Below, one piece after another: positions 44,364 to 53,554 of a stretch of 64,000 nt of DNA. The stretch lies in the NCBI GenBank assembly GCA_905478225.1, contig CAJQHR010000006.1, positions 124,001 through 188,000 of the forward strand, read 5' to 3'. Position 1 is the first letter of the stretch. Every line of letters starts with the position of its first letter. The notes below the pieces were generated by a model. That model did not search any database, had not been told where the DNA came from, and saw only the letters and a program-made list of their open reading frames with translations. Source of the DNA: an uncultured Crocinitomix sp. (GTDB lineage Bacteria; Bacteroidota; Bacteroidia; Flavobacteriales_D; Crocinitomicaceae). The position numbers were made by a program, and so were the translations under genes.

Positions 44364-45041
44364 ATGAAGAAAGCCTTTAAATATACCTTTCGGGGACTGT
44401 GTTATTTTTTAGAATTATTTTTGGCCTTCTTGGTCTGTTATGTTTTATTGTTTTTTAGTGGGAATGTGGTGAGCGTTGGAGAATTGAAAACGGAAGGAGA
44501 GGTAACCATTTACATAAAAACGAATGGCATTCATACCGATATTTGTTTGCCGGTACAGACTGAAAATTTTGACTGGAGAGAGATGTTGCCAATTACAGAT
44601 TACCCAAATGCTGGCGGGTTTGAATATGTTTCTATTGGTTGGGGAGATAAAGGTTTTTTCATAGATACACCTGAGTTGAGCGATTTAACCTTCAACACAG
44701 CATTGAACGCAGCTTTTCTTCCTTCTGGTACAGCAATGCATGTGGCGTATCTCAGCAAAGCACCCAAAATTACAGATGCTGTTGCACAAGTGTTTATTGA
44801 TGACTTGGAGCATGAAACATTGATTAAATTCATTCAAAAATCTTTTAAACAAACGCAGAACAAAGTTGAAATTATTCCCAATCGAGGATATTGGAACCAC
44901 GATAATTTTTACGAGGCGCATGGTAATTATCACTTGTTTAATACGTGCAATGCTTGGACCAATAGTGCTTTAAAAACAATAGGGGTCAAAACGGGTTGGT
45001 ATGCGCTATCTGCAGATGGTATTATGAGTCATTTGAGGTAG
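44364..45041 (+). CDS. TIGR02117/DUF2459 family membrane-anchored protein
   Basis: A 225-residue protein with one N-terminal transmembrane segment (about 12-34) and the DUF2459 core: 'IKTNGIHTDICLPVQTENFDW', 'YVSIGWGDKGFFIDTPE', 'NTCNAWTNSALKTIGVKTGWYA'. Families of this type occur near urease genes in some bacteria, but no urease is present here. The conserved His/Cys pattern resembles a hydrolase, which is unproven. Confidence 0.85.
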   Translation: MKKAFKYTFRGLCYFLELFLAFLVCYVLLFFSGNVVSVGELKTEGEVTIYIKTNGIHTDICLPVQTENFDWREMLPITDYPNAGGFEYVSIGWGDKGFFIDTPELSDLTFNTALNAAFLPSGTAMHVAYLSKAPKITDAVAQVFIDDLEHETLIKFIQKSFKQTQNKVEIIPNRGYWNHDNFYEAHGNYHLFNTCNAWTNSALKTIGVKTGWYALSADGIMSHLR

Positions 45042-45191
45042 GTATGCTATACTTATTCAGTAGTCATTAGTCAATAGTTTTTCGTCTAATCCTTAAATTA
45101 TTTTCCATCTTTTTTATGGAATAACAAAACTGGTAGCATCTATTTAGTGTGAACTTAGAAATAGTTAGAAGTCGCATTAAAATTATCAGTT

Positions 45192-45902
45192 ATGAAAATC
45201 AAGGTCTTAATTACAACTGCTATTGTATTATTCGCCAATCTAATAATTGCCCAAGTTAATTTAGCAACTATAAGTGGTGTGGTTTATAACAGCGAAGATT
45301 CTACAGAAGTCGTTCCTTTTGCAAAAGTTTATGTCATGACTGAGTCTGGCATGCGACCTACTTTGTCTGATGAAAAAGGTCATTATAAAATTGATGTACT
45401 TAAACCAGGCACGTATAATTTGCATGTGACTTCGGTTGGATATGATGACATTATTATTAGTAATATCGAATTAAATCCGAGTGGAATTATTAAAGTGAAT
45501 GCGTATTGTGGTGTAGATGGAAATTTACCTCCGGTTATTGTTTACGAGCCGCTTTTAATTCCAGGGGATATTCCAAAAATTGAAATTCGATTAGAGGATA
45601 TTGAGCACTCACCATATATGCGCGATCCAAAAGCATTAATTGAAAAAATGAATTCTGACGTGCAAATTGTAGAGGGTACTTCGGATATCATAATAAGAGG
45701 TTCACGTCCAGGAGATGCGATTTATTACATAGATGGTGTGAAAACAGCGAATATGAGCAGTGTTCCTGGAGTTGCAATTGGCGGATTGGAAGCTTATACC
45801 GGAGGAATTCCAGCAAAATATGGGGACACAACAGGCGGTGTAATTGTTTTAGAAACAAAGAGTTATTTCGACTTATACAATGCTTGGAAATACAGACAAT
45901 AA
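45192..45902 (+). CDS. Carboxypeptidase-regulatory/TonB-plug protein lacking a barrel (paralogue 1)
   Basis: A 236-residue protein: signal peptide (about 1-20), a carboxypeptidase-regulatory-like beta-sandwich (about 21-112: 'ISGVVYNSEDSTEVVPFAKVYV', 'LKPGTYNLHVTSVGYDDI') and a plug-like domain with 'IIIRGSRPGDAIYYIDGVK' and 'LEAYTGGIPAKYGDTTGGVI'. That is the usual N-terminal half of a TonB-dependent receptor, but the protein stops where the barrel would begin, at 'LETKSYFDLYNAWKYRQ'. It is closely related to the next gene. Its role is unknown. Confidence 0.8.
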   Translation: MKIKVLITTAIVLFANLIIAQVNLATISGVVYNSEDSTEVVPFAKVYVMTESGMRPTLSDEKGHYKIDVLKPGTYNLHVTSVGYDDIIISNIELNPSGIIKVNAYCGVDGNLPPVIVYEPLLIPGDIPKIEIRLEDIEHSPYMRDPKALIEKMNSDVQIVEGTSDIIIRGSRPGDAIYYIDGVKTANMSSVPGVAIGGLEAYTGGIPAKYGDTTGGVIVLETKSYFDLYNAWKYRQ

Positions 45903-45978
45903 AAATAAGTGCAAATAATTTATGGAATTTTAATTCCAACCGCATCTAATGAATAGGAACAAGAAAAAACACAAAATC

Positions 45979-46692
45979 ATGAAAATAAAAACCACACTAT
46001 TAATCGCCATTTTAGCATTTGTAAATGGACTAAACGCCCAAGTAGGTTTAGGCACAGTAAGCGGCTATGTTTTTAAAAAAGAAGACAGCACGAAAGTAAT
46101 TCCATTAACAAAAATGTGGATTGAAACAGAATCGGGAAATCGATTTACAAAAGCAGATTTGGATGGAAGTTGGAGAATTGACGCTTTAAAACCAGGCATC
46201 TATAATTTATATGCAGCAGCAACTGGATTTGATTCAACATTGGTTGGGGGAGTTGAAATTACATCAGACGGAATTACAACGGTTGATATTTACTGCTCAA
46301 ATGATAACTTAATGAAAGTAGTCTATGTCGATTTTAATCGGGTACAAATTGAAAAAGATATTATTCGAATCAAAGTGTTAACCGAGGACATTGAGCACTC
46401 ACTAAATATTCGGGATCCAAAAGCTTTGCTGGCGGGTATGAGCTCTGACATTCAACAACAAGAAGGTTCGGGCGGGGTAATAATTAGAGGTTCACGACCG
46501 GGTGATGCTATTTATTATATAGACGGTGTAAAGGCAAATGATATAGGCAGTATACCTGGTGTTGCGGTTCAAGGGTTAGAAGCTTATACTGGAGGAATTC
46601 CAGCAAAATACGGTGATACAACTGGAGGTGTAATAGTGCTTGAAACAAAGGGCTATTTCGATTTGTACTACGCTTGGAAAGCGCGTAACTAG
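45979..46692 (+). CDS. Carboxypeptidase-regulatory/TonB-plug protein lacking a barrel (paralogue 2)
   Basis: A 237-residue paralogue of the preceding gene with the same architecture: signal peptide, beta-sandwich ('VSGYVFKKEDSTKVIPLTKMW') and plug ('GVIIRGSRPGDAIYYIDGVK', 'LEAYTGGIPAKYGDTTGG'). The C-terminal 90 residues are the best conserved. The start at MKIKTTLL is chosen because the signal peptide begins there. It ends before a strong terminator, 38 bp beyond. A tandem duplication is the simplest origin. Confidence 0.8.
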   Translation: MKIKTTLLIAILAFVNGLNAQVGLGTVSGYVFKKEDSTKVIPLTKMWIETESGNRFTKADLDGSWRIDALKPGIYNLYAAATGFDSTLVGGVEITSDGITTVDIYCSNDNLMKVVYVDFNRVQIEKDIIRIKVLTEDIEHSLNIRDPKALLAGMSSDIQQQEGSGGVIIRGSRPGDAIYYIDGVKANDIGSIPGVAVQGLEAYTGGIPAKYGDTTGGVIVLETKGYFDLYYAWKARN

Positions 46693-46729
46693 TTTAGCTA
46701 GAAAAGCTTTCTTAAAATACAATAGCTGT

Positions 46730-46764
46730 CCCGCCTTGGTTTTTTAACCGAGGCGGGATTTTGC
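46730..46764 (+). terminator. Terminator after the paired plug genes
   Basis: A 12-bp stem (CCCGCCTTGGTT with AACCGAGGCGGG, one wobble) around TTTT, followed by ATTTT. It lies 37 bp after the second paralogue's stop codon. Confidence 0.9.
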
Positions 46765-46817
46765 TTGTTTATTGATGAATAACTATATTGAAAACACTTT
46801 AAAACGGTTATTGATTA

Positions 46818-47223
46818 ATGAATAAATTACTGCCACTTTCCATATTGTTTTGCCTTTTTTCATTTTCTGGTACAAATCATTCCTCTCAGTCCGCCTTTGA
46901 TCTTGTGGGTAAATGGTTTGATTCAAGCGACGGTCAATATAGAAATTCAAATAAAAAATCGTTTGTCGGGCGGTGGTATACATTTAAAAAAAAATGGGAA
47001 AGTTGAATTTTCCAGCTGCACAGATGCCTGCGGATGTTTAAGAGTGACTTATTCCGGTACTTGGCGTTGGAAAAACAAGAACGTTTTACTCATTAATTAT
47101 GATAAAGTGAAACGGGATCGAAGGGGAGCTACTCGCATGAACGAAAGTCGAAAGGAAAAGTTGAAAATTAAACGGATAGATAAAAACACCTTGGAAATTT
47201 CCGAACTACGAAGTGAATTATAA
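46818..47223 (+). pseudogene. Small secreted lipocalin-like protein, frameshifted in an A9 run
   Basis: The first frame (46818) has a signal peptide 'MNKLLPLSILFCLFSF' and then 'LVGKWFDSSDGQYRNSNKKSF'. It runs out at 47006 after the A9 run at 46986-46994. The second frame continues in the way expected of one protein: 'KKNGKVEFSSCTDACGCLRVTYSGTW'. With eight A the two frames join as a single product of about 134 residues with a lipocalin-like 'GKW..G.W' pattern. Sequencing error, real loss, or slippage at the A9 run are all possible. Confidence 0.65.
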
Positions 47224-47369
47224 AAGCCTTTTTTATCTTCTATTTTCCGATCAATCAATCATTTGTCTGGAAAGTGGTCTTTTTAAGGCATAAATGAACT
47301 GTTTATTGGAAACATTTGTCCTATTTATTCGCATAGCTCAAATACAATTCTTAAATTTGTTTAGGAATA

Positions 47370-48557
47370 ATGGAATTATCAGGATATATAGGTCAATTAC
47401 TGCAAAAACACAATTGTGTTATTGTACCAAAATTTGGTGGTTTTATCGCCAACTATAAATCGGCAGTTATTGATTCGGTTAATAATCGTATTTCTTCTCC
47501 TTCAAAAAGCGTTTTATTTAACCCAAACCTTGTCACGAATGACGGGTTGTTGGGGGATTACGTGGCGCAAAAACAAGCAATTGATTATTTAGGTGCTTTA
47601 GATTATATTGGAGCTAATGTAAGTGTTTGGAATAGTGAATTAGATGCAGGCGGCCGAGTAGAGATTGGCGAGATTGGGTTTTTATTCAAGCAAGCAGATC
47701 AAATTATATTTGAACAAAACCGTGAAGTAAACTTATTGCTTAACGCATACGGCCTAAGTGGTATTAGCTTTGTAAACTTCGCTGCTAAGCCTGAGGTAGA
47801 GAAAATCCCCGAAAAAATAGCGGTTCCTACATTAAGGGTTGAAAAACCAGCAGTGAGTACGCCTTTTCCAGAAGAAAAAGAAGAAACCGTTGTCATTGCG
47901 CTTCACAGCGAGGAGGCGGTTGAAGAGATAGTTGCTGCAGAAAAGGATGAGAAAGTGATTCCTTTAGTGCAAAAGAAGAGTAAAACTTGGCGTTATTTAG
48001 CCATTGCAGCTGCTCTGCCTATTTTATTTTATGCGTATTGGATACCAATGGAAACGGATTTTATTGATACGGGTAAAATACAGATGGCTGATTTTAATCC
48101 TATTCAAAAATCGCCCGAACGAACGTATGAAATCCGTAACACTAATTTTGAATCGGTTATAATTGAACAAACTACCAGTTGGGAAGATTTAACGAATAGT
48201 TTAAGTGATAATGTTGCTGTTTATAATTATCAATTTGATAATGAATTGTATATTCCAATTAAATTAGATAAAACGGCAACTGAATTACCAACAGAAGAAG
48301 CTGCGGTAAGTGCTCCTGCTATTGAGGAAAGTACTGAATTACCTTATCATGTAATTGGAGGGTGTTTTTCTGTTAAATCAAACGCAGATAATTTTGTTTC
48401 AGATCTTATTGCAGATGGTTATTCGGCTAAAGTGTTAGACTTAAAAGGAGGTTTGTATCGTGTTACTGCAGGTGACTATGCCAACCGCTCTGAAGCGAAA
48501 GAAAATCTAAAAACTTTTAAGAATAACGGATTTTCAGGTTGGATTTTGAAAAAATAA
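47370..48557 (+). CDS. HU-CCDC81 and SPOR domain protein
   Basis: A 395-residue protein. Two N-terminal domains (about 1-60 and 62-135) match the bacterial HU-CCDC81 pair ('YIGQLLQKHNCVIVPKFGGF'). A flexible acidic linker and one transmembrane segment follow (about 212-229, 'RYLAIAAALPILFYAYW'), and a periplasmic SPOR domain closes the protein ('YHVIGGCFSVKSNADNFVSDL'). SPOR domains bind denuded peptidoglycan at division sites. The promoter-like TAAATTTG is at 47352-47359, ten bases before the ATG. Confidence 0.9.
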   Translation: MELSGYIGQLLQKHNCVIVPKFGGFIANYKSAVIDSVNNRISSPSKSVLFNPNLVTNDGLLGDYVAQKQAIDYLGALDYIGANVSVWNSELDAGGRVEIGEIGFLFKQADQIIFEQNREVNLLLNAYGLSGISFVNFAAKPEVEKIPEKIAVPTLRVEKPAVSTPFPEEKEETVVIALHSEEAVEEIVAAEKDEKVIPLVQKKSKTWRYLAIAAALPILFYAYWIPMETDFIDTGKIQMADFNPIQKSPERTYEIRNTNFESVIIEQTTSWEDLTNSLSDNVAVYNYQFDNELYIPIKLDKTATELPTEEAAVSAPAIEESTELPYHVIGGCFSVKSNADNFVSDLIADGYSAKVLDLKGGLYRVTAGDYANRSEAKENLKTFKNNGFSGWILKK

Positions 48558-48651
48558 GTCAGAATACTTTTCCACTCATCACTTCAACACAAAATTTATA
48601 CGCTTTTATTCCAACTTACCCCAATTTAAACGAAGTTCGGTTTAACTTTTT

Positions 48652-48659
48652 TATCTTTA
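48652..48659 (+). promoter_or_regulatory. Bacteroidota -7 promoter element upstream of C1 peptidase
   Basis: TATCTTTA, the same octamer as at 11972 and 22790, lies about 65 bp upstream of the start codon of the peptidase gene. The leader between them holds no obvious structure. Confidence 0.45.
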
Positions 48660-48724
48660 CATCATTAACGATAGAAACTGTTGGGTAAATCAATTCCTAA
48701 TATCGGATTAACTAAAAATTAAAA

Positions 48725-49930
48725 ATGAAGAAACACATTGCAATTGGTGCTTTTATTTTTGGATCAATGTCCTTATCAGCGCAAGAATATTCAACAAATC
48801 AAGAGGGTAGTGCATACAAATTTGAGCAAATAGCGCACTTAGACGCAACACCCGTTTTGTCGCAAGGTAGTACCGGAACTTGCTGGAGTTTTTCATCTCA
48901 CTCGTTTTTCGAATCAGAATTGGTACGCCTTGGTAAAGAAGGGCATAACTTATCAGAAATGTATGGTGTGTATCATGCTTATTTAGGAAAAGCGGACAAG
49001 TACATCCGAACAGATGGAAACATCAATTTTAGCCAAGGAGGAGAATTTCATGATACCCCATGGGTGATTGAGCGATACGGAGTAGTGCCAGCTGAAGTTT
49101 TTGATGGTTTACAAAATGGAAGTAAAAGACATTCGCATAGTGAACTAGTGAAAATCCTTAAGGGAGCAATGAGCGGTGCACTTTCTGCAAGTAACGGAAC
49201 GATATCAAATAATTGGAAAAAAGCAATTAGAGGTATTTTAGATGCTTATTTAGGTGAAATTCCTGAAAATTTAGAAGACTTTAAATTTACTGTTGATGGT
49301 AAAGAATATAATCCATTCACCTATCGTGATGAGCTGGGGTTGAAAATGGATGAATATGTTTCACTAACGTCATTTTCAAACCATAAATTTTATTCAGAAT
49401 GTCAATTAGCAATTTCTGATAATTGGGGATGGAATGCCTCACATAACATTCCGTTAGAAGATTTATGGAGCGCAGCTGTGTATGCCCTTGAGACTGGATA
49501 TACATTCGGTTGGTCAGCAGATGTATCGGAAGATTACTTTGATTTCAGATCAGGATTAGCAATTGTGCCAAAAGATAAATCAACCATTATTGTTAACGGG
49601 GAAGACAACGACAACTTCTCTGATTCGGGAGCTGAAAAAGAAGCGAACTGCTTTATGGACCCTGTAAACGAAGAATTCATCACTCAAGAATCTCGACAAA
49701 TTGGGTATGATAATAAAGAAACAAAAGATGACCATGCCATGCATGCGGTAGGTTTATATAAGGATCAAAACGGAACCAAATATTTGCTCATTAAAAACTC
49801 TTGGGGAACGTCAAATGATTGCGACGGATACTTTTATGCGTCTGAATCATACTTTAAAAACAAAACCATCTATATCTATCTTCATCAAGATGGCGTATCG
49901 AAGGAGCTAAAAAAGAAATTAGAACTATAA
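48725..49930 (+). CDS. C1-family (bleomycin hydrolase-like) cysteine peptidase
   Basis: A 401-residue secreted peptidase of the papain clan. A signal peptide (about 1-19) is followed by the catalytic cysteine in 'GSTGTCWSFSS' (Cys about 53), the histidine in 'DDHAMHAVGL' and the asparagine in 'IKNSWGTSN'. The order matches the aminopeptidase C/bleomycin hydrolase group. A signal peptide suggests a periplasmic or exported form. No sorting domain is seen. Confidence 0.88.
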   Translation: MKKHIAIGAFIFGSMSLSAQEYSTNQEGSAYKFEQIAHLDATPVLSQGSTGTCWSFSSHSFFESELVRLGKEGHNLSEMYGVYHAYLGKADKYIRTDGNINFSQGGEFHDTPWVIERYGVVPAEVFDGLQNGSKRHSHSELVKILKGAMSGALSASNGTISNNWKKAIRGILDAYLGEIPENLEDFKFTVDGKEYNPFTYRDELGLKMDEYVSLTSFSNHKFYSECQLAISDNWGWNASHNIPLEDLWSAAVYALETGYTFGWSADVSEDYFDFRSGLAIVPKDKSTIIVNGEDNDNFSDSGAEKEANCFMDPVNEEFITQESRQIGYDNKETKDDHAMHAVGLYKDQNGTKYLLIKNSWGTSNDCDGYFYASESYFKNKTIYIYLHQDGVSKELKKKLEL

Positions 49931-49952
49931 TCACTCATTATAATCGATTTAG

Positions 49953-49989
49953 GAGCCATTCTGACTTGTCAGGATGGCTTTTCTTTTTT
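49953..49989 (+). terminator. Terminator after the C1 peptidase gene
   Basis: AGCCATTCTGA pairs with TCAGGATGGCT (one wobble) around a short loop, followed by TTTTCTTTTTT. It lies 25 bp after the stop codon. Confidence 0.85.
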
Positions 49990-50036
49990 GCCGTTTCGCT
50001 TAATTTCACTAATTTAAATCAATCAAAAACCATTCT

Positions 50037-52973
50037 ATGAAAAGAAATTACTTATTTCCGTTTGCCGCATTATTACTTTTTTTTGCGGGAAGCAAGGCCT
50101 TTGGACAGATTCAAAAGGGAGATTACCTCGAAAAAGCAAGCGCCGCAAATGGAGGAACTATCTTCAGTTTTCTTCATTATTCACCTGACTTTCATCACGA
50201 ACATGATGGAGAACAATGTTTAGCAAGTGCATTAACAGATGATTGGATTGAAAAAGCAGGGATTACTGAAGAATATCGCGCACAAGAGGAGTATCAAAAC
50301 GAGCTCGTTCGCCGAACTGAAGTCACCGAACGCGAATTATTTACAATTCCGGTAATTTTCCACGTCGTTCACAATACACCAGCTGAAAATCTTTCAGAGG
50401 GAGAGATTCTAGACTTGTTAGATGAAATTAACGAGGATTTTACCGCTTCCAATCCAGATATTGATGAAGCGCGTGATGCTTATGGTTTTGTTGGAGCTGA
50501 TGCAGATATCGAATTCTGCATGGCAAAAGTAGATGAAGTAGGTGCGCCACTATTAGAGTATGGTATTCACCGTGTTGAAACGGTAGAAACATGGTTCAAT
50601 CCGGACACCGAAACCAACAAAATGAAAAGTTCAACCGGTGGTGGAACAGGAACAGAAGGTTGGGACCGAGATCGTTATTTAAATATTTGGATTTGTGATA
50701 TTACAAATGGAGCTGGATCTGGTGTTGCAGGTTATGCATACAAACCAACTATTGTTGCTTTACCTCCTTCAGATATTGATGGAATTGTAATAGATTATAA
50801 TTTAGGAACAACTCCTGGCGCTCACATTTTAACACACGAAATTGGTCACTTTTTAGGATTAGATCACACATGGGGTGGTGGTGCTGGAAGTTGTGTTACT
50901 GATGACGGTTTAGATGATACACCAAATAATGCTGGCTCTTCATTCGATTATGTAGGTTCTTGTTCTGGAGATCAAGAAACTTGTGGAGGTACACAAACGC
51001 AGTATGAAAATTTCATGGATTATTCAAACTGTACCTGCATGTATACAGAAGATCAGGTTGATTTAATGTATTTGGTGCTTGAAAATTCAAGAAGCGAGTT
51101 AACAGAATCAGATGTTTGTGATGCAGGGGTACCTTTACCTCCAATTGCAGAATTTGAGGCTGATATTGAAACAGTAATTGAGGGCGGGTCGATCAACTTT
51201 ACAGATTTAAGTGAAAATGTTCCTACCTCTTGGACGTGGGTTATTGCTCCTGGCACAGGTGTTTCGTATATTGACGGAACTTCAGCTTCGAGTCAAAATC
51301 CAGTTGTACAGTTTGATGACTCAGGATTTTATACCGTTACTTTAACCGCGTCAAATGGCGAAGGAAGTGATAGCGAAGTTAAATCCGACTATATTGAAGT
51401 ATTTGTAGGCGGAGACGGTACCTCTGATTGTGATACCTCCCGAAATTATAGCGAAGATGAATATGACAATCTGGCCTTTTATACGGTAGGTGATGAAGAC
51501 GGTTATTATCCATCTCAATTGACATTGGGAGAAGGGGATTTATTGGTTGAAGCTTATGCCGAGGAAATGTTTGCAGCTCTTCCAACCTTTGTAAAACGTT
51601 TTCGTATTCCAATTTTCCAAGCGGATGATGTTGGCGGATCAAGTGAAATTGCATTTGTTGTTTGGGATGACGCAGGGGGAGAACCTGGTGGTGTTTTAGG
51701 CTCTCAAATTGTTGATATTGATGATTTGGATGCGGGCTTTTGGAATATTATTGACTTTCCAGGTGGTGTTGCCGTTTCTGGCAGTTATTGGGTAGGAGCT
51801 GTGTTTGATTATTCGGCTGGATTTGATACGGTGCTTTTTGCAACGACAAATTTTGCGGATCGACCATCTGGTCCTTCAACCACAAGTACTTTTATTTCAG
51901 ACGGAATTGGTTGGACTTTAACTTCTGATCTATTTGTATCTGAACCTGATTGTTCTTTAATTTGGGATGTGCTGACCTCAAATGATCTGTCTCCAGTTGC
52001 GGTAGTTTCGTTTCCTACAACCGAAAGTTGTGAAGGAATGGAAGTAACAATGAATGGATTTGGATCCTTAAACACTACCTCATACTATTGGGACATTACA
52101 GATGGCACAGATGATTATTTTTATGACGAAGCCAACCTAACGGCAACGTTTGATGAAGGAACGTGGGTAATTAGTTTAATTGTAGACGGTTCATGTGAAA
52201 GTGATGTGTCGGAAGATTTCACTTTAACCATTAATCCTTCTATTGATGTTGACATAGCTATTGATAATGAAAATTGTACCACATCTGACGGTGAGTTGGA
52301 TTTTGATGCCACCGGTGGTGATGGCGGACCTTATGAATATTCAATTAATGACGGGGCTACTTTCAGCGCATCTGGAACCTTTACCGGATTAGCGTCAGGA
52401 ACATATGATTATATCGTTAAGGATGATAATAATTGTGAAGAGGCCGGAACAGTAATTGTTGGTAACGACAATGATTTTTCTCCAACAATATCGCCGGATA
52501 TCATAATTGAGCCAGGCGAATCAACTGACCTTACAGTAACAGGCGGTGTTACATGGTCGTGGTATGCCGGTGCCATCTTTATTGGCTCTGAAGGAACAAT
52601 AAGTGTTTCACCAGATGTAACTACAACGTACGTTTGTAATATTACAGATGCTGAAGGATGCGAGGCTGTGTTAGAAGTTACGGTGTTCATTGATGATGGT
52701 TCAGGAATCCCTGGCATTAGTTTAGGTCAAAGTTTAAAAGTTTTCCCTAATCCATCAAATGGTATCTTTAACGTTCAGTTTAGTTTGATTGAGGCGAAAG
52801 ATCTTTCAGTTCATGTGGTAAATATTTTGGGCGATCAAGTGATTTCTCAAACGCATCAATCTGTAAAAGACAATACGCTTCATTTTGACATGAATGATGT
52901 GGCGCCAGGAGTTTATTTTATCATCCTCCAATCAGAAGATGAAACGGTAACTAAGAAAATGGTAATTAGATAG
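50037..52973 (+). CDS. Secreted M43-family metalloprotease with PKD and type A T9SS sorting domain
   Basis: A 978-residue secreted protease of the M43 (cytophagalysin/pappalysin) family. A signal peptide (about 1-23) precedes the catalytic domain with the zinc site 'HEIGHFLGLDH' (about 267-277) and the Met-turn region 'NFMDYSNC'. A PKD-like domain ('SINFTDLSENVPTSWTWV') and further beta domains lead to a type A T9SS sorting domain ('KVFPNPSNGIFNVQF'...'ETVTKKMVIR'). It is expected to be secreted to the surface or medium. Flanking terminators suggest a monocistronic gene. Confidence 0.92.
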   Translation: MKRNYLFPFAALLLFFAGSKAFGQIQKGDYLEKASAANGGTIFSFLHYSPDFHHEHDGEQCLASALTDDWIEKAGITEEYRAQEEYQNELVRRTEVTERELFTIPVIFHVVHNTPAENLSEGEILDLLDEINEDFTASNPDIDEARDAYGFVGADADIEFCMAKVDEVGAPLLEYGIHRVETVETWFNPDTETNKMKSSTGGGTGTEGWDRDRYLNIWICDITNGAGSGVAGYAYKPTIVALPPSDIDGIVIDYNLGTTPGAHILTHEIGHFLGLDHTWGGGAGSCVTDDGLDDTPNNAGSSFDYVGSCSGDQETCGGTQTQYENFMDYSNCTCMYTEDQVDLMYLVLENSRSELTESDVCDAGVPLPPIAEFEADIETVIEGGSINFTDLSENVPTSWTWVIAPGTGVSYIDGTSASSQNPVVQFDDSGFYTVTLTASNGEGSDSEVKSDYIEVFVGGDGTSDCDTSRNYSEDEYDNLAFYTVGDEDGYYPSQLTLGEGDLLVEAYAEEMFAALPTFVKRFRIPIFQADDVGGSSEIAFVVWDDAGGEPGGVLGSQIVDIDDLDAGFWNIIDFPGGVAVSGSYWVGAVFDYSAGFDTVLFATTNFADRPSGPSTTSTFISDGIGWTLTSDLFVSEPDCSLIWDVLTSNDLSPVAVVSFPTTESCEGMEVTMNGFGSLNTTSYYWDITDGTDDYFYDEANLTATFDEGTWVISLIVDGSCESDVSEDFTLTINPSIDVDIAIDNENCTTSDGELDFDATGGDGGPYEYSINDGATFSASGTFTGLASGTYDYIVKDDNNCEEAGTVIVGNDNDFSPTISPDIIIEPGESTDLTVTGGVTWSWYAGAIFIGSEGTISVSPDVTTTYVCNITDAEGCEAVLEVTVFIDDGSGIPGISLGQSLKVFPNPSNGIFNVQFSLIEAKDLSVHVVNILGDQVISQTHQSVKDNTLHFDMNDVAPGVYFIILQSEDETVTKKMVIR

Positions 52974-52999
52974 ATTTACATACCCTAACCAATCAAAGA

Positions 53000-53046
53000 A
53001 AGTCCCGTTTGGTCTGCCGTAAGTGGATTAGACGGGACTTTTTTTA
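53000..53046 (+). terminator. Terminator after the M43 protease gene
   Basis: AAGTCCCGT pairs with ACGGGACTT around about 20 bases, followed by seven T. It lies 27 bp after the stop codon. Confidence 0.85.
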
Positions 53047-53064
53047 TGCCCCGTAGTTGAGGAT

Positions 53065-53100
53065 TTGCTTTGTCAGGGATTTGTAATCCTGAACAAAGCA
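53065..53100. repeat. REP-like palindrome
   Basis: A long imperfect palindrome: TGCTTTGTCAGGGATT with AATCCTGAACAAAGCA around a short 'tgta' loop. The 'GGATTTGTAATCC' core resembles repeated extragenic palindromes seen in Bacteroidota genomes. Only one copy is in the window, so its repetitive nature cannot be proven here. It could also be a terminator for the minus-strand gene. Confidence 0.5.
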
Positions 53101-53116
53101 CCCCAAGTAGGAGTTT

Positions 53117-53548
53117 TCAAGACAACATTTTTTTTCTCGGCTTAAACAAATAAAGATCTATCAAACCCAATATAATTGGAGGCGGTAAAACCAAAATTCG
53201 GATTAGATATTCTCCTTCGTATAGATACACTATAATATTATAATACATGTCTGGAATTAGGCAAATTGCGTATCCAATAACTGCAATTAAACTCCAAATT
53301 CTTGACTTCCATTCAAAATCAATCAAGAAGTATTTACGAGACCAATTAAGCCTGAGCTTGCTGATTAATATCACTACCCTGATCAGAATAAAAAGAATAA
53401 AAAAGAGATTAATAACTAAGCGCAATTTAAAATCAAAAGGGTATTGTAGGTCGCCATAAAAACGCATGTAGTTGGCGTAAATAAGAAAAAACTGGATTGA
53501 AAGTAGGTAGATTTCAAGAGACCACCTCAACGCATTCAGCCACTTCAT
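53117..53548 (-). CDS. Four-helix membrane protein of unknown function
   Basis: A 143-residue protein with about four hydrophobic segments (about 10-27, 41-60, 78-100 and 112-134) and basic loops between them. No family is recognised. It lies 6 bp after the TonB receptor gene on the same strand and is probably co-transcribed with it. Confidence 0.65.
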   Translation of the reverse strand: MKWLNALRWSLEIYLLSIQFFLIYANYMRFYGDLQYPFDFKLRLVINLFFILFILIRVVILISKLRLNWSRKYFLIDFEWKSRIWSLIAVIGYAICLIPDMYYNIIVYLYEGEYLIRILVLPPPIILGLIDLYLFKPRKKMLS

Positions 53549-53554
53549 AGCGAT

